Shown here in pieces: positions 18,063 to 25,962 of a stretch of 64,000 nucleotides of DNA (within the stretch, counting starts at the first letter, position 1; every line of letters starts with the position of its first letter). The stretch lies in NCBI GenBank assembly GCA_009720755.1, contig WNKV01000010.1, positions 62,001-126,000 of the forward strand. Direction: 5' to 3'. The notes beneath the pieces are model-generated. The model was not told the origin of the DNA. It saw only the letters and a program-made list of their open reading frames with translations, and did no database searches. Source of the DNA: Rhodoplanes serenus. Lineage in GTDB: Bacteria > Pseudomonadota > Alphaproteobacteria > Rhizobiales > Xanthobacteraceae. The position numbers were made by a program, and so were the translations under genes.

Positions 18063-18230
18063 GTGTCCGCCGCCCCCATCGATTCCACCCTCGACGATGC
18101 GTCCATCGGCCCGACGCTCGTCCGCGTCACGCTTCTCGTCGCCATCGTGCTGGTCGCCGCGCTGCCCGAGATCGCGGTGGCCGCCGCGGCGCTCGGCACC
18201 TGGCTGGCGCGCATCGGCATCGGCTTCTGA
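18063..18230 (+). CDS. Possible small single-span membrane protein
   Basis: A GTG-started frame would encode 55 residues with one hydrophobic helix (LVRVTLLVAIVLVAALPEIAVAAAALGTW). It is followed about 75 bp later by a 12-bp inverted repeat at 18305-18353. No family is recognised. Coding is plausible because of the strong hydrophobic pattern, but the gene could be spurious. The remainder of 17841-18453 contains no other supported gene. Confidence 0.35.
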   Translation: MSAAPIDSTLDDASIGPTLVRVTLLVAIVLVAALPEIAVAAAALGTWLARIGIGF

Positions 18231-18304
18231 CCACGCGGCGCCGCCCGACCCACCTGGTCGAGGCGCGCCGTATCGTACAGCCGGGCAGAGTCTGAGCGCC
18301 CGGC

Positions 18305-18353
18305 GACAGGCCCCGGTCGATCCGAACCCACGCCGGCTCGGCCGGGGCCTGTC
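18305..18353. repeat. 12-bp perfect inverted repeat
   Basis: GACAGGCCCCGG at 18305-18316 and CCGGGGCCTGTC at 18342-18353 are exact complements with a 25-nt loop. No T run follows, so it could be a factor-dependent terminator for the small upstream frame, a structured leader of azlC, or an operator. Confidence 0.5.
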
Positions 18354-18453
18354 TCGTCTCGCCGTGTCCTCGCGGCCGGTGCCGGCACGGCTGCGATCCA
18401 GGCTTCCCGCGAACGCGATTGCGCGTCGCGGGAGCCTGTGGGACAGAACCGGC

Positions 18454-19191
18454 ATGACGGACAATGAACGCGGAAGCGGCGGCTCGGCGGCGCTCGCGGG
18501 CTATCTGGCGGGGTGCCGGGCCGGCGCCACCTCGGTGTTCCAGATCGTGCTGATCGGCACTTATATCAGCATCGGGGCGCTCGCTCATGATCTCGGTTTC
18601 TCGGCGCTCTGGGTGGTGCTGTCGACCCTGATCGTGTGGGCGGCGCCCGCCCAGGTGATCCTGATGACGGCCATCGGAGCGGGCGCGGCGCCGCTCGAGG
18701 TGGCGGTCGCGGTGTCGCTCAGCGGCGTGCGGCTGCTGCCGATGGTGGTGGCGCTGCTGCCGATGCTGCGCACCCGCGGCTCGCGCTGGCCGGGCGTGCT
18801 GCTCGCCGCCCATTTCACCGCGGTCAGCATGTGGATGGAGGCGCTGCGGCTGGCGCCACGGCGCCCGCCGGAGCAGCGCATCGCCTTCGCCAACGGCATC
18901 GGCTCCATGCTGATCGGCAGCGCCACCATCGCCTGCTTCGTCGGCTTCTACTTCGCCCGGGTGCTGCCGGAGCCGCTGGTGGCGGGCCTCCTGTTCCTCA
19001 CGCCGATGTCGTTCCTGGTGTCGGTCACCCGCGCCAGCAAGATGATCTCGGACCGTGTGGCGGCCGCCGCCGGGCTGGTGCTCAGCCCGCTGCTGGTGTG
19101 GCTCGGGGTCGGGCTCGACCTGATGTGGACCGGGCTCGTCGGCGGCACCGGCGCCTATCTGATCCATCGCTGGCGGAGGGCACGTCGATGA
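18454..19191 (+). CDS. azlC: AzlC family branched-chain amino acid exporter, large subunit
   Basis: AzlC with AzlD exports branched-chain or related amino acids (LIV-E family). The 245-residue protein is strongly hydrophobic with about six to seven membrane helices. It has a characteristic early GCRAGATSVFQIVLIG segment, WAAPAQVILMTAIG and LSGVRLLPMVVALLPMLR. The ATG at 18454 was chosen because it begins shortly before the conserved region. Its stop overlaps the start of azlD, the usual arrangement. Confidence 0.88.
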   Translation: MTDNERGSGGSAALAGYLAGCRAGATSVFQIVLIGTYISIGALAHDLGFSALWVVLSTLIVWAAPAQVILMTAIGAGAAPLEVAVAVSLSGVRLLPMVVALLPMLRTRGSRWPGVLLAAHFTAVSMWMEALRLAPRRPPEQRIAFANGIGSMLIGSATIACFVGFYFARVLPEPLVAGLLFLTPMSFLVSVTRASKMISDRVAAAAGLVLSPLLVWLGVGLDLMWTGLVGGTGAYLIHRWRRARR

Positions 19192-19538
19192 CGGCCGGCA
19201 TGACGGCCGAGCTGTGGCCCTACCTGATCCTGGTGCTGGTCGGGTTTCTGCCGAACGAGGTGTGGCGCTGGCTCGGCGTGGTGTTCTCGCGCGGCCTCGA
19301 CGAGACCTCGGAGACGCTGGTCTGGGTGCGGGCGGTGGCGACCGCGATCCTGACCGGCGTGGTCGCCAAGATCATCGTGTTCGCGCCGGGGGCGCTCGGC
19401 GGCGTGCCGCTGTGGATTCGGCTCGGCGCCACCGCGATCGGCCTGGCCGCGTTCCTGCTGATGCGGCAGTCGGTGTTCGCCGGCGTGGTGGCGGGGACGC
19501 TCGCCGTGATGGCCGGCGATATTTTTCTGGCCCGCTGA
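19188..19538 (+). CDS. azlD: AzlD family branched-chain amino acid exporter, small subunit
   Basis: The 116-residue protein has four predicted membrane helices, the first being WPYLILVLVGFLPNEVWRWLG. Length, topology and its ATGA overlap with azlC fit AzlD, which works as the partner of AzlC. The conserved Pro-Asn pair after the first helix agrees with the family. Confidence 0.85.
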   Translation: MTAGMTAELWPYLILVLVGFLPNEVWRWLGVVFSRGLDETSETLVWVRAVATAILTGVVAKIIVFAPGALGGVPLWIRLGATAIGLAAFLLMRQSVFAGVVAGTLAVMAGDIFLAR

Positions 19539-19676
19539 TCCGGACTGCTGATCCGGCCCGCCGGCGCGACCGTTGTGGGGACAGGGACGCCGTCCGGGTG
19601 TAGTTTTGGGATTGTTCGCATTCCGGTCGCTTTCCGGCGGCACACAAGGCGGGGTCGTCGCGTTCCGCGGAGGCGC

Positions 19677-20705
19677 ATGAGCACGGTCGCCCGCCTCGTC
19701 CTGATGATGCTGCTCGCCGCCGCGTCGGTGGCCGGGGCGGTTGCGTCCGCTGCCGAGCCGACCGTCCCTGAATCGGCCGTCCCCGAGCAGACCGGAGCCG
19801 AGCCGTCGGCTTCCGAGCCCGCAAAGGCCGCCGCCGATCCGCCGGCCGAGGCCCCGAAGGCCGACATCCCGGCCGCGCCGCCGCGGCCGAACGGCACCAT
19901 GGAGTCGATCTGCCTCATCCTCGAGTCGGCCGCCGCCGCCAACGGCCTGCCGCTGTCGTTCTTCGCCCGGGTGATCTGGCAGGAGAGCCGCTTCCGGCCC
20001 GACGCGGTCGGCCCGATGACGCGCCGCGGCCACCGCGCCCAGGGCATCGCCCAGTTCATGCCCTACACGGCCGAGGAGCGCGGCCTGCTCGATCCCTTCG
20101 ATCCCGTCGCGGCGCTGCCGAAATCCGCCGAGTTCCTCGCGGAATTGCGGGAGAGCTTCGGCAATCTCGGGCTCGCGGCGGCGGCCTACAATGCCGGCCC
20201 GGGGCGGGTGCGCGACTGGATGGCCGGGCGCTCCGGCCTGCCGGCCGAGACGCGGCGCTATGTCCGGGCCATCACGGGGCTCTCGGCCGAGGAGTGGGTC
20301 GAGATCGGCCGCTCCGGCCGGGACGGCATCGCCGAGAAGACCTCGTGCACCACCCTGGCGGCATTGCTGAAGCAGCAGCCGAGCATGTTCATCGGCGAGC
20401 TGGAGCGCCGGGTGCGGGAGGGCGCCGCGCAGCCCTGGGGCGTGCAGCTCGCCGCCGGCTTCTCGCGCGCTCGCGTGCTGGCGAGCTACGCCGCCATCGA
20501 GCGGCGGCACCGGGCCATGCTGGATGGCCGCGACCCGGTGATCATCCGCGCCCTCTTGCGCAGCCGCGGGTCGAGCGCCTTCTACCAGGTGCGGGTCGGG
20601 GCCGAGACCCGCACGGCGGCGGCGGCGCTGTGCGCCGACCTGTCGCGGCGCGGTGCCGCCTGCATGGTGCTGAAGAACAGCCGCGGCGTCATCGAGACTC
20701 CGTGA
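19677..20705 (+). CDS. Periplasmic lytic transglycosylase (SLT domain)
   Basis: A signal peptide (about residues 1-26, ending ASAAE) precedes an Ala/Pro/Glu-rich linker and an SLT domain: FARVIWQESRF with the catalytic glutamate, QGIAQFMP, and AYNAGPGRVRDWM. The C-terminal 60 residues (FYQVRVGAETRTAAAALCADL) look SPOR-like. The enzyme cleaves glycan strands, forming 1,6-anhydromuramic ends. A CGGAGG-like site precedes the ATG. The last 17 bp overlap the end of the convergent AI-2E-type gene. Confidence 0.9.
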   Translation: MSTVARLVLMMLLAAASVAGAVASAAEPTVPESAVPEQTGAEPSASEPAKAAADPPAEAPKADIPAAPPRPNGTMESICLILESAAAANGLPLSFFARVIWQESRFRPDAVGPMTRRGHRAQGIAQFMPYTAEERGLLDPFDPVAALPKSAEFLAELRESFGNLGLAAAAYNAGPGRVRDWMAGRSGLPAETRRYVRAITGLSAEEWVEIGRSGRDGIAEKTSCTTLAALLKQQPSMFIGELERRVREGAAQPWGVQLAAGFSRARVLASYAAIERRHRAMLDGRDPVIIRALLRSRGSSAFYQVRVGAETRTAAAALCADLSRRGAACMVLKNSRGVIETP

Positions 20706-21762
20706 CGGGCCGCGGTTCGGCCTCGGTCATCGTCGCGGTGTTGGCGGTCGCGGTCGTGTCGGCGTGGCGCTCCAGCGGGGCCACGTAGAGGTCCTGGGCC
20801 GCCACATACGCGACCACCGTCAGGGGGGCGGCGAGCAGCACGCCGAGGCCGCCGAACAGCACCCCGAAGCCGACGACGGCGAACAGCAGGAGCGCCGGCG
20901 GCACCTCGACGATCTCGCGCTGGATCAGCGGCTGGAGCACGTTGCCCTCGATCTGCTGGATGAGCAGGAACAGGCCGACCACCCACAGGGCGAGCGTCGG
21001 ATCGACCGACAGGGCGATGACGAGGGCCGGGATCGCCGCCGCGATCGGCCCGACGATGGGGACGAACTCGGCAAGCCCGGCGAACAGCCCGAGCGCCAGG
21101 AAGGAGGGGACGCCGAGCGCCCACAGCCCGACCGTGGTGACGACCCCGACTCCCACCATGGCAATGACCTGGCCGAGCAGCCAGCCGCGCAGCGCCTCGC
21201 CGCAGCGGCACAGGGTGCGGTCGGCGCGGTCCCGCCGGCGGGGCGGCACCAACCGCAGCAGCCCGGCCCGGTAGAGCGCCGGCTGGGCCGCGATGTAGAG
21301 GGCACCGAAGATCACCAGAAGGAGGTTGGTGATGGCGCCCGCCACCAGCCCGAGGGCACCACCGATGCGGCTGACCACGCCGCCCGACAGCATCGCATCG
21401 GTGCCGCGGTCGACGGCCGCCTGAACCCAGCCGACGCTGTCGATCCGGTCGCGCACAGCGCGCCAGGCGCCGGGCAGCCGCTCCACCAGGGTCTCGATGT
21501 TCTGGAGGATCGCAGCCCCGAAGAACACGACGACGAGCGCCAGCACGAGCGCGATCAGCACGACGGCGAGCACGAGCGACCAGCCCGAGGCGAGGCCGGT
21601 CGGCCGGGCCAAGAGGTCGGCGAGCGCCCGCAGCAGGATCGCCCCGAGCACGGCGGCGAAGACGAGCAGCAGCAGGTCGGCGAGCTGCCAGGCGGCGAGC
21701 AGGACGAGCACCGTGCCGGTGACGAGGACGAGCTTGGCGGAGAAGGCGGGGGAGGCGTGCAT
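20689..21762 (-). CDS. AI-2E family transporter (YdiK/PerM-like permease)
   Basis: The 357-residue membrane protein has paired N-terminal helices, a soluble middle segment (ETLVERLPGAWRAVRDRID) and C-terminal helices with the family signature FVPIVGPIAAAIPALV and QQIEGNVLQPLIQ. Family members include the AI-2 exporter TqsA and Na+/H+ antiporter-like proteins, so the substrate cannot be assigned. The ATG at 21762 is chosen because it immediately precedes the first helix; an upstream ATG would add 17 residues. It overlaps the end of the convergent transglycosylase. Confidence 0.87.
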   Translation of the reverse strand: MHASPAFSAKLVLVTGTVLVLLAAWQLADLLLLVFAAVLGAILLRALADLLARPTGLASGWSLVLAVVLIALVLALVVVFFGAAILQNIETLVERLPGAWRAVRDRIDSVGWVQAAVDRGTDAMLSGGVVSRIGGALGLVAGAITNLLLVIFGALYIAAQPALYRAGLLRLVPPRRRDRADRTLCRCGEALRGWLLGQVIAMVGVGVVTTVGLWALGVPSFLALGLFAGLAEFVPIVGPIAAAIPALVIALSVDPTLALWVVGLFLLIQQIEGNVLQPLIQREIVEVPPALLLFAVVGFGVLFGGLGVLLAAPLTVVAYVAAQDLYVAPLERHADTTATANTATMTEAEPRPVTESR

Positions 21763-21926
21763 GACGGGTCCGAGGTGGGGGGCGGGATGCGGGCGGGCAT
21801 CGGGACAACGCACGAAGCGGCGCTACGCCCCACGACGGTCATGAAGTTCCGGCTTCATGGATGTACTCGGAAACCGTCCCGCCGGCCGCCCCAAGGCCAT
21901 CCCTCACGCCCACCCCGGAGACCCTC

Positions 21927-22379
21927 ATGGGCCTGCTCGACTCCCTGATCGCCGGCGCCGTGCGCGGCGCCTTCGAGAAGTTCGACACGGCGGGGCTGCC
22001 CGCCATTCTCGCCCAGGTTCTCGGCCGCACCGATCTCGGCGGCCTCGGCGGGCTCGTCGACGCGCTGCGTCGCGGCGGCCTCGATCGCCAGGTCGGCTCT
22101 TGGCTCGGCCAGGGCTCCAACATGCCGGTGTCGCCCGACGAGCTGCGCGGCGCCATCGGGGATCGTGGCCTTTCCCAGATGGCGGGCGGGCTCGGGATCT
22201 CCATCGAGGACCTTCTGGCGATGCTGTCGCAGCACCTGCCGCAGACCATCGACACGCTCAGCCCGAACGGCCGGCTGGAGGAGGACCGTGCGGTGACGGG
22301 TGGCGGTGAGGACGCGGAGGGGAGCGGCGGCTCGTTGTCGGATCAGGCCGGGCTCGACGATATCGACCGCCTCCGCTGA
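21927..22379 (+). CDS. YidB family (DUF937) protein
   Basis: The 150-residue protein starts MGLLDSLIAGAVRG and continues with Gly/Leu-rich repeats (LGGLGGLVDALRRGGL), VGSWLGQGSN and the ELRGAIGDRGLSQMAGGLGIS block typical of YidB/DUF937. It has no signal peptide. Function of the family is unknown. The C-terminus is acidic. The start was chosen at the conserved MGLLD; a longer frame from 21861 is Pro-rich and unlikely. Confidence 0.8.
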   Translation: MGLLDSLIAGAVRGAFEKFDTAGLPAILAQVLGRTDLGGLGGLVDALRRGGLDRQVGSWLGQGSNMPVSPDELRGAIGDRGLSQMAGGLGISIEDLLAMLSQHLPQTIDTLSPNGRLEEDRAVTGGGEDAEGSGGSLSDQAGLDDIDRLR

Positions 22380-22539
22380 GGCGGTTGTTTCTGGTCAGAG
22401 AGTTGCGTCGATTTCCTCGAGTTCCGTGCGAGGTGTCGGTCGGGCCCAGCATCGGTGACCGTCGGACCGGAGCGCATGAAAAAGCCGCGTCGGCGGCGGC
22501 CGGCGCGGCGGGTGCGCTCGCCTGGACGATGCGCGCCGG

Positions 22540-22806
22540 TCAGTGACCGACCGCGTCGCCCACGCACTTCTTCGTGAAGCTGGTCTTGGCGGCGCCCGCC
22601 AGCTTCTTCTCGGCCGCGGCGGCGTCGCACGACGCCTGGGCGTCGGTCTCGCACTTCTTCATGAAGCTGTTGAGGGCGGCGCCGGCGAGCTTCTTCTCGG
22701 CCGCGTGCGCCTTGCAGGAGGTCGCGGGGGCCTGGGCGGGCGCTTGGGCGGCGGCGGGCAGGGCGATCAGGCAGAGGACGGCGGTGGCGGCGGCGAGGGC
22801 TCTCAC
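22540..22806 (-). CDS. PsiF-repeat secreted protein
   Basis: A GTG start with GGAGA upstream yields 88 residues with a cleavable signal peptide (RALAAATAVLCLIALPAAAQ). Two PsiF-like repeats follow: CKAHAAEKKLAGAALNSFMKKC and CDAAAAEKKLAGAAKTSFTKKC. Each has a paired cysteine and the EKKLAGAA core. In E. coli psiF is a phosphate-starvation gene of unknown biochemical role. The protein is probably periplasmic. Confidence 0.82.
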   Translation of the reverse strand: MRALAAATAVLCLIALPAAAQAPAQAPATSCKAHAAEKKLAGAALNSFMKKCETDAQASCDAAAAEKKLAGAAKTSFTKKCVGDAVGH

Positions 22807-23057
22807 GAGCGTGTCTCCATCCTTGGCGATGAACCGGCGGGAGCCGGATGGCGAGCGTGTCGGGGAGGCGGGTCCGATCCAGTCTGGAACGGCCGGGTCA
22901 TGCGGGCGCGTGACCCGGCGAGCGGATCGAGGGACCGAGACGGTCCCGAATCGGGTGCGATCTCGACCGGCGATGCTCGCAAGGAGAGGTATTCTTCGAT
23001 GATGGCGTGATCGCGACCGGGCCGCGGCGGCCGGGCGGCACCCGCGCCACGTGACGC

Positions 23058-24032
23058 TCAGCGGACGACCGGCGGGGCGCTGCGCAGCCGCTCGATCCAG
23101 AACGGGCTCTTGGTCACGAACACGTTGTAGCCATAGGCCGGGTTGGTCTTGACGTGGTCGAGGAAGTCCGGCTCCGGCACCTCCTCGAAGCGGCCGGTCG
23201 TCGGGTCGAGCACGAACTCGCGGCAGCCGGGCAGCGAGAGGGCGTAGCGCGTCACCGCATGGGTGCGATCGGCGCCATGCTCCTCGCAGAGAAGGACACT
23301 GTCGGCATCGAGCATCCGCCGGCCGCCCTTCAGGGCGTCCACCTCGACGCCCTCGACATCGAGCTTGACCACGAAGCGGCCGTCCGGGCGCAGGGTGCCG
23401 TCGTCGAACAGGCTGTCCAGCGACATCACCGGCACCTCCTCGGTGACGGTGGCGTCGGTGCCGCCCGCGATGGTGAACGCCTCGTGCTTGCGGCCGCTCA
23501 GCCGGGCGATGCCGCCGGCGGTGGCGCCGATCGCCTGGTGGCGCACCGCGAACCGGCCGCCGTTGATCTCGGCGTTGCGGCGCAGCTTGGCGGCGTTGCG
23601 CGAGGACGCCTCGATGGCGATCGCCGGATGGCTGCCGAACCGCCGGCTGCTCACCAGCACGGACCACAGGCCGTAGTTCGCGCCGCCGTCCACGAAGGTG
23701 TAGTCGACATCGACCACGTTCATCAGGAAGCGCTCGAGCTCCGGCTCGTAGACATAGCGGGGGTCGAACAGGACGCTCCAGTAGCCGTCGCCGAGCGGGA
23801 AGGCGTAGCGGGTGTCGTCGTCGATCCGCACCATCGCCTCGCGCTCGGTGAGCGCCACCGAGAGAATGCGGCAGCCGAGCGAGAAGCCGCGATGCTCCCA
23901 CGGCTCGGTCAGCCGGGCGCCAGCCCGCATGGCCAGCACGGCGAGCCGCTCGACCGCGGAGGCGCCGTCGAGCCGGCCGGTGCGGCGATCGTAGAGGAGG
24001 GCGCCTTCGGGAGCGGGAGCCGGGACCGACAT
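23058..24032 (-). CDS. FkbM family methyltransferase
   Basis: The 324-residue protein has the FkbM fold: FVDGGANYGLWSVL (SAM-binding loop), AIEASSRNAAKLRRNAEIN, and FVVKLDVEGVEVDALKGGRRML, the signature block ending the domain. Family members O-methylate sugars or polyketides, and the acceptor cannot be inferred here. The ATG at 24032 has AGGAAG upstream and drops a low-complexity Arg/Pro N-terminal extension. It stands alone between the PsiF-like and copper-chaperone genes. Confidence 0.82.
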   Translation of the reverse strand: MSVPAPAPEGALLYDRRTGRLDGASAVERLAVLAMRAGARLTEPWEHRGFSLGCRILSVALTEREAMVRIDDDTRYAFPLGDGYWSVLFDPRYVYEPELERFLMNVVDVDYTFVDGGANYGLWSVLVSSRRFGSHPAIAIEASSRNAAKLRRNAEINGGRFAVRHQAIGATAGGIARLSGRKHEAFTIAGGTDATVTEEVPVMSLDSLFDDGTLRPDGRFVVKLDVEGVEVDALKGGRRMLDADSVLLCEEHGADRTHAVTRYALSLPGCREFVLDPTTGRFEEVPEPDFLDHVKTNPAYGYNVFVTKSPFWIERLRSAPPVVR

Positions 24033-24275
24033 CGGGCGGCGATCTTCCTGATGGTCCCGCGTGATCGAGGCCGACGCGGACGACGGGCCGTGGAGGGTGG
24101 CCGGCGCCGGCATCCGATCTCCGGGAGTTGGCGGCGTCCGGCCGCGGCGGCGACGCGGGGCGTCGGCCGTCACCCTGCCGCGGGCGGCTTAAATTCCCGT
24201 AAAATGCCGCCGGCCGAGCTGTGGAGCCCGGCCGCGGGCAGGCGGTGCCGCGGCCGGGGTCGTTCATGAGGGCGA

Positions 24276-24830
24276 TCAGTGGCCGTGGTGGCCGCCGCCG
24301 CTCTTGCTGCCCGACTCCTTGCCGCCCATCTCCTTGCCGCTCGCGCCGCCTCCGCCCGGCGTGGTGGCGCCGATCGGCTGCACCGCATAGCGCACCGTCA
24401 CGGTGCCGGCCTTCTCGAAGCGCAGCTCGCCCTCGATGGTCTCGCCGTCCTTGAGCGGCTCCTTCAGGTCCATGAACATCACATGGTAGCTGCCGGGCTT
24501 GAGCGTCACGGTGGCGCCGGGCGGAATGACGAGACCGTCGGCGAGCGGCCGCATGGTCATGATGCCGTTCTCGGTCTTCATCTCGTGCACCTCGAAGCGG
24601 CCGGCCCGCGGCATGGCGCCGCCAATCAGCCGGTCCGGCTCGCTGCCGGTGTTGGTGATGGACATGAAGCCGCCCGCCACCTTGGCGCCGCCCGGCGTGG
24701 CGCGGCTCCAGGGCGTCTCGATGCGCAGGGCTCCGGCCTTGATCTCCTCGGCGAGAGCGGGCGCCGACGCGGCGGCGAGGCCGGCGGCGAGCGCCAGCGT
24801 GGACACGAGGGTGGTGGTGAAGCGGGTCAT
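24276..24830 (-). CDS. PCu(A)C-type periplasmic copper chaperone
   Basis: The protein of 184 residues has a signal peptide (about 1-27, ALA-E) and a DUF461/PCuAC domain. The Cu(I)-binding pattern is complete: His82 and Met84 in VHEMKTENGI, Met91/Met93, then His116 and Met118 in YHVMFMDL. A Gly/Lys-rich C-terminal tail ends in GGGHHGH, adding possible metal ligands. Such proteins pass copper to the CuA site of cytochrome oxidase or to other copper enzymes. The next gene on the same strand is also a likely copper-associated protein. Confidence 0.9.
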   Translation of the reverse strand: MTRFTTTLVSTLALAAGLAAASAPALAEEIKAGALRIETPWSRATPGGAKVAGGFMSITNTGSEPDRLIGGAMPRAGRFEVHEMKTENGIMTMRPLADGLVIPPGATVTLKPGSYHVMFMDLKEPLKDGETIEGELRFEKAGTVTVRYAVQPIGATTPGGGGASGKEMGGKESGSKSGGGHHGH

Positions 24831-24961
24831 CGACAGTCTCCGAATGTCTGGCCGCCGGTGAGGCGCGCCTCGCGGCGGCCCACGCGATCCGTCCGGCTTC
24901 GCGCGCTCGTGCGCCGGGCGGCCGATGATTGCTGGTTGGTGAGGAGTGGTGCGTCGGCCGA

Positions 24962-25330
24962 TCAGGCCACGGGCGGTGCGCGCGGCCGGATCGGGGCGCG
25001 CTCGACCGCCGCCACCAGGGGGCCGCGGAACCGGACCGAGGCGACCGCAGCGATGCGCGACCACGCCGGGACATGCACGGCCGGCCGCGCGGGCGCGGCC
25101 GCCAGGCCCGGGCTCGTGCAGAGAACGCAGCAGGTGTGACGGATGGTCGCCGGGGCGGGCGGCGGCACCTCGGGCGATTCGGAGGCGGCCGGCAACCCAC
25201 CGGCCGGGCTGCCGACGCACAGGGTGTCGCCGAACAGGGTCGCTGCCGTGGCATCCCGGAAACCCGGGCTCGCCAGGGCCGGCAGCACGACCTGAAGGAG
25301 CAGCGCCAGCGCCACCACCAGGGCAGGCAT
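24962..25330 (-). CDS. Small secreted DUF2946-like protein
   Basis: The 122-residue product begins with a hydrophobic signal-type segment (MPALVVALALLLQVVLPALA) and contains a HTCCVLC cysteine cluster in the middle, with an Ala/Pro-rich C-terminus. Small exported proteins with such a cluster are often found next to PCuAC genes, here 131 bp downstream, and are annotated DUF2946. Upstream in-frame starts exist, so the N-terminus is uncertain. A metal-related role is inference from context. Confidence 0.55.
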   Translation of the reverse strand: MPALVVALALLLQVVLPALASPGFRDATAATLFGDTLCVGSPAGGLPAASESPEVPPPAPATIRHTCCVLCTSPGLAAAPARPAVHVPAWSRIAAVASVRFRGPLVAAVERAPIRPRAPPVA

Positions 25331-25962
25331 GCGCGACGCTGCCGCGCGGCGCGGCTGTGCTCGTGGCGTGTCGTGGGGGTGTCGGCTCGTCACGCGCCCT
25401 GATAGCACGCCGGCGTGGCGGGCGACACCCGGTCGGGTGAGGTGTGAAGCAGCTTGCGCAGTGTGCAGTGCAATATGCTGCGCGCCGGGCATCGCGCCGA
25501 CCGACGAACCGGCGAGATCGGCGGCCGGCGCCACCGTCGCGACTAAGTCTTTTCCCTGATGGGGGTCGCCCTCATTCGGGCCGCTCGCGTCAGTAGCATG
25601 GGACAACTCCCCGGGACGTCGCCGTGACGCAGGGCGGTGCCGCCCCGTCTCCACATACGTGGTTTATCCCGGTCGTCGACAGTTTATGTGTTCCTTATAA
25701 GTTCACTGCTACAGTGACGATGTGGATCGCGGATCGTGTCGCGCGATCCGCCGAGTCGTTCGGTCCGGCGTGTGCCGTCGATGCCGGTTCCCAGTCCCGC
25801 TGCGGAGGCCATGCGCGTTTGCTCACACAGCCAGACGCCGATATCGATTGACCGCGACGGGGGACTGGATGTTCCTCGTGCCGCGTTTGTGGAATGAGAC
25901 TTGCTCCCGACCCCATCGAGAACGGTCGGTGCAGCGACGCACCACCGGAGGTGGATGAGACA
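25331..25962. promoter_or_regulatory. Control region between the copper genes and pta-ack
   Basis: This 632-bp gap has no supported gene. It contains a TGCAGTGCA palindrome at 25465-25473, the same TGC-N3-GCA core found at the phasin promoter, and a separate perfect palindrome TCACTG-CTA-CAGTGA at 25703-25717 within a locally AT-rich stretch (25688-25720) that is the most likely promoter area for the phosphotransacetylase gene. Which regulators bind is not known. Confidence 0.45.

Noticed and set aside
22540-25254. A single 904-residue minus-strand gene
   Set aside because: Only its last 88 residues look like a protein (PsiF type). The rest is a shifted frame of the FkbM and copper-chaperone genes.
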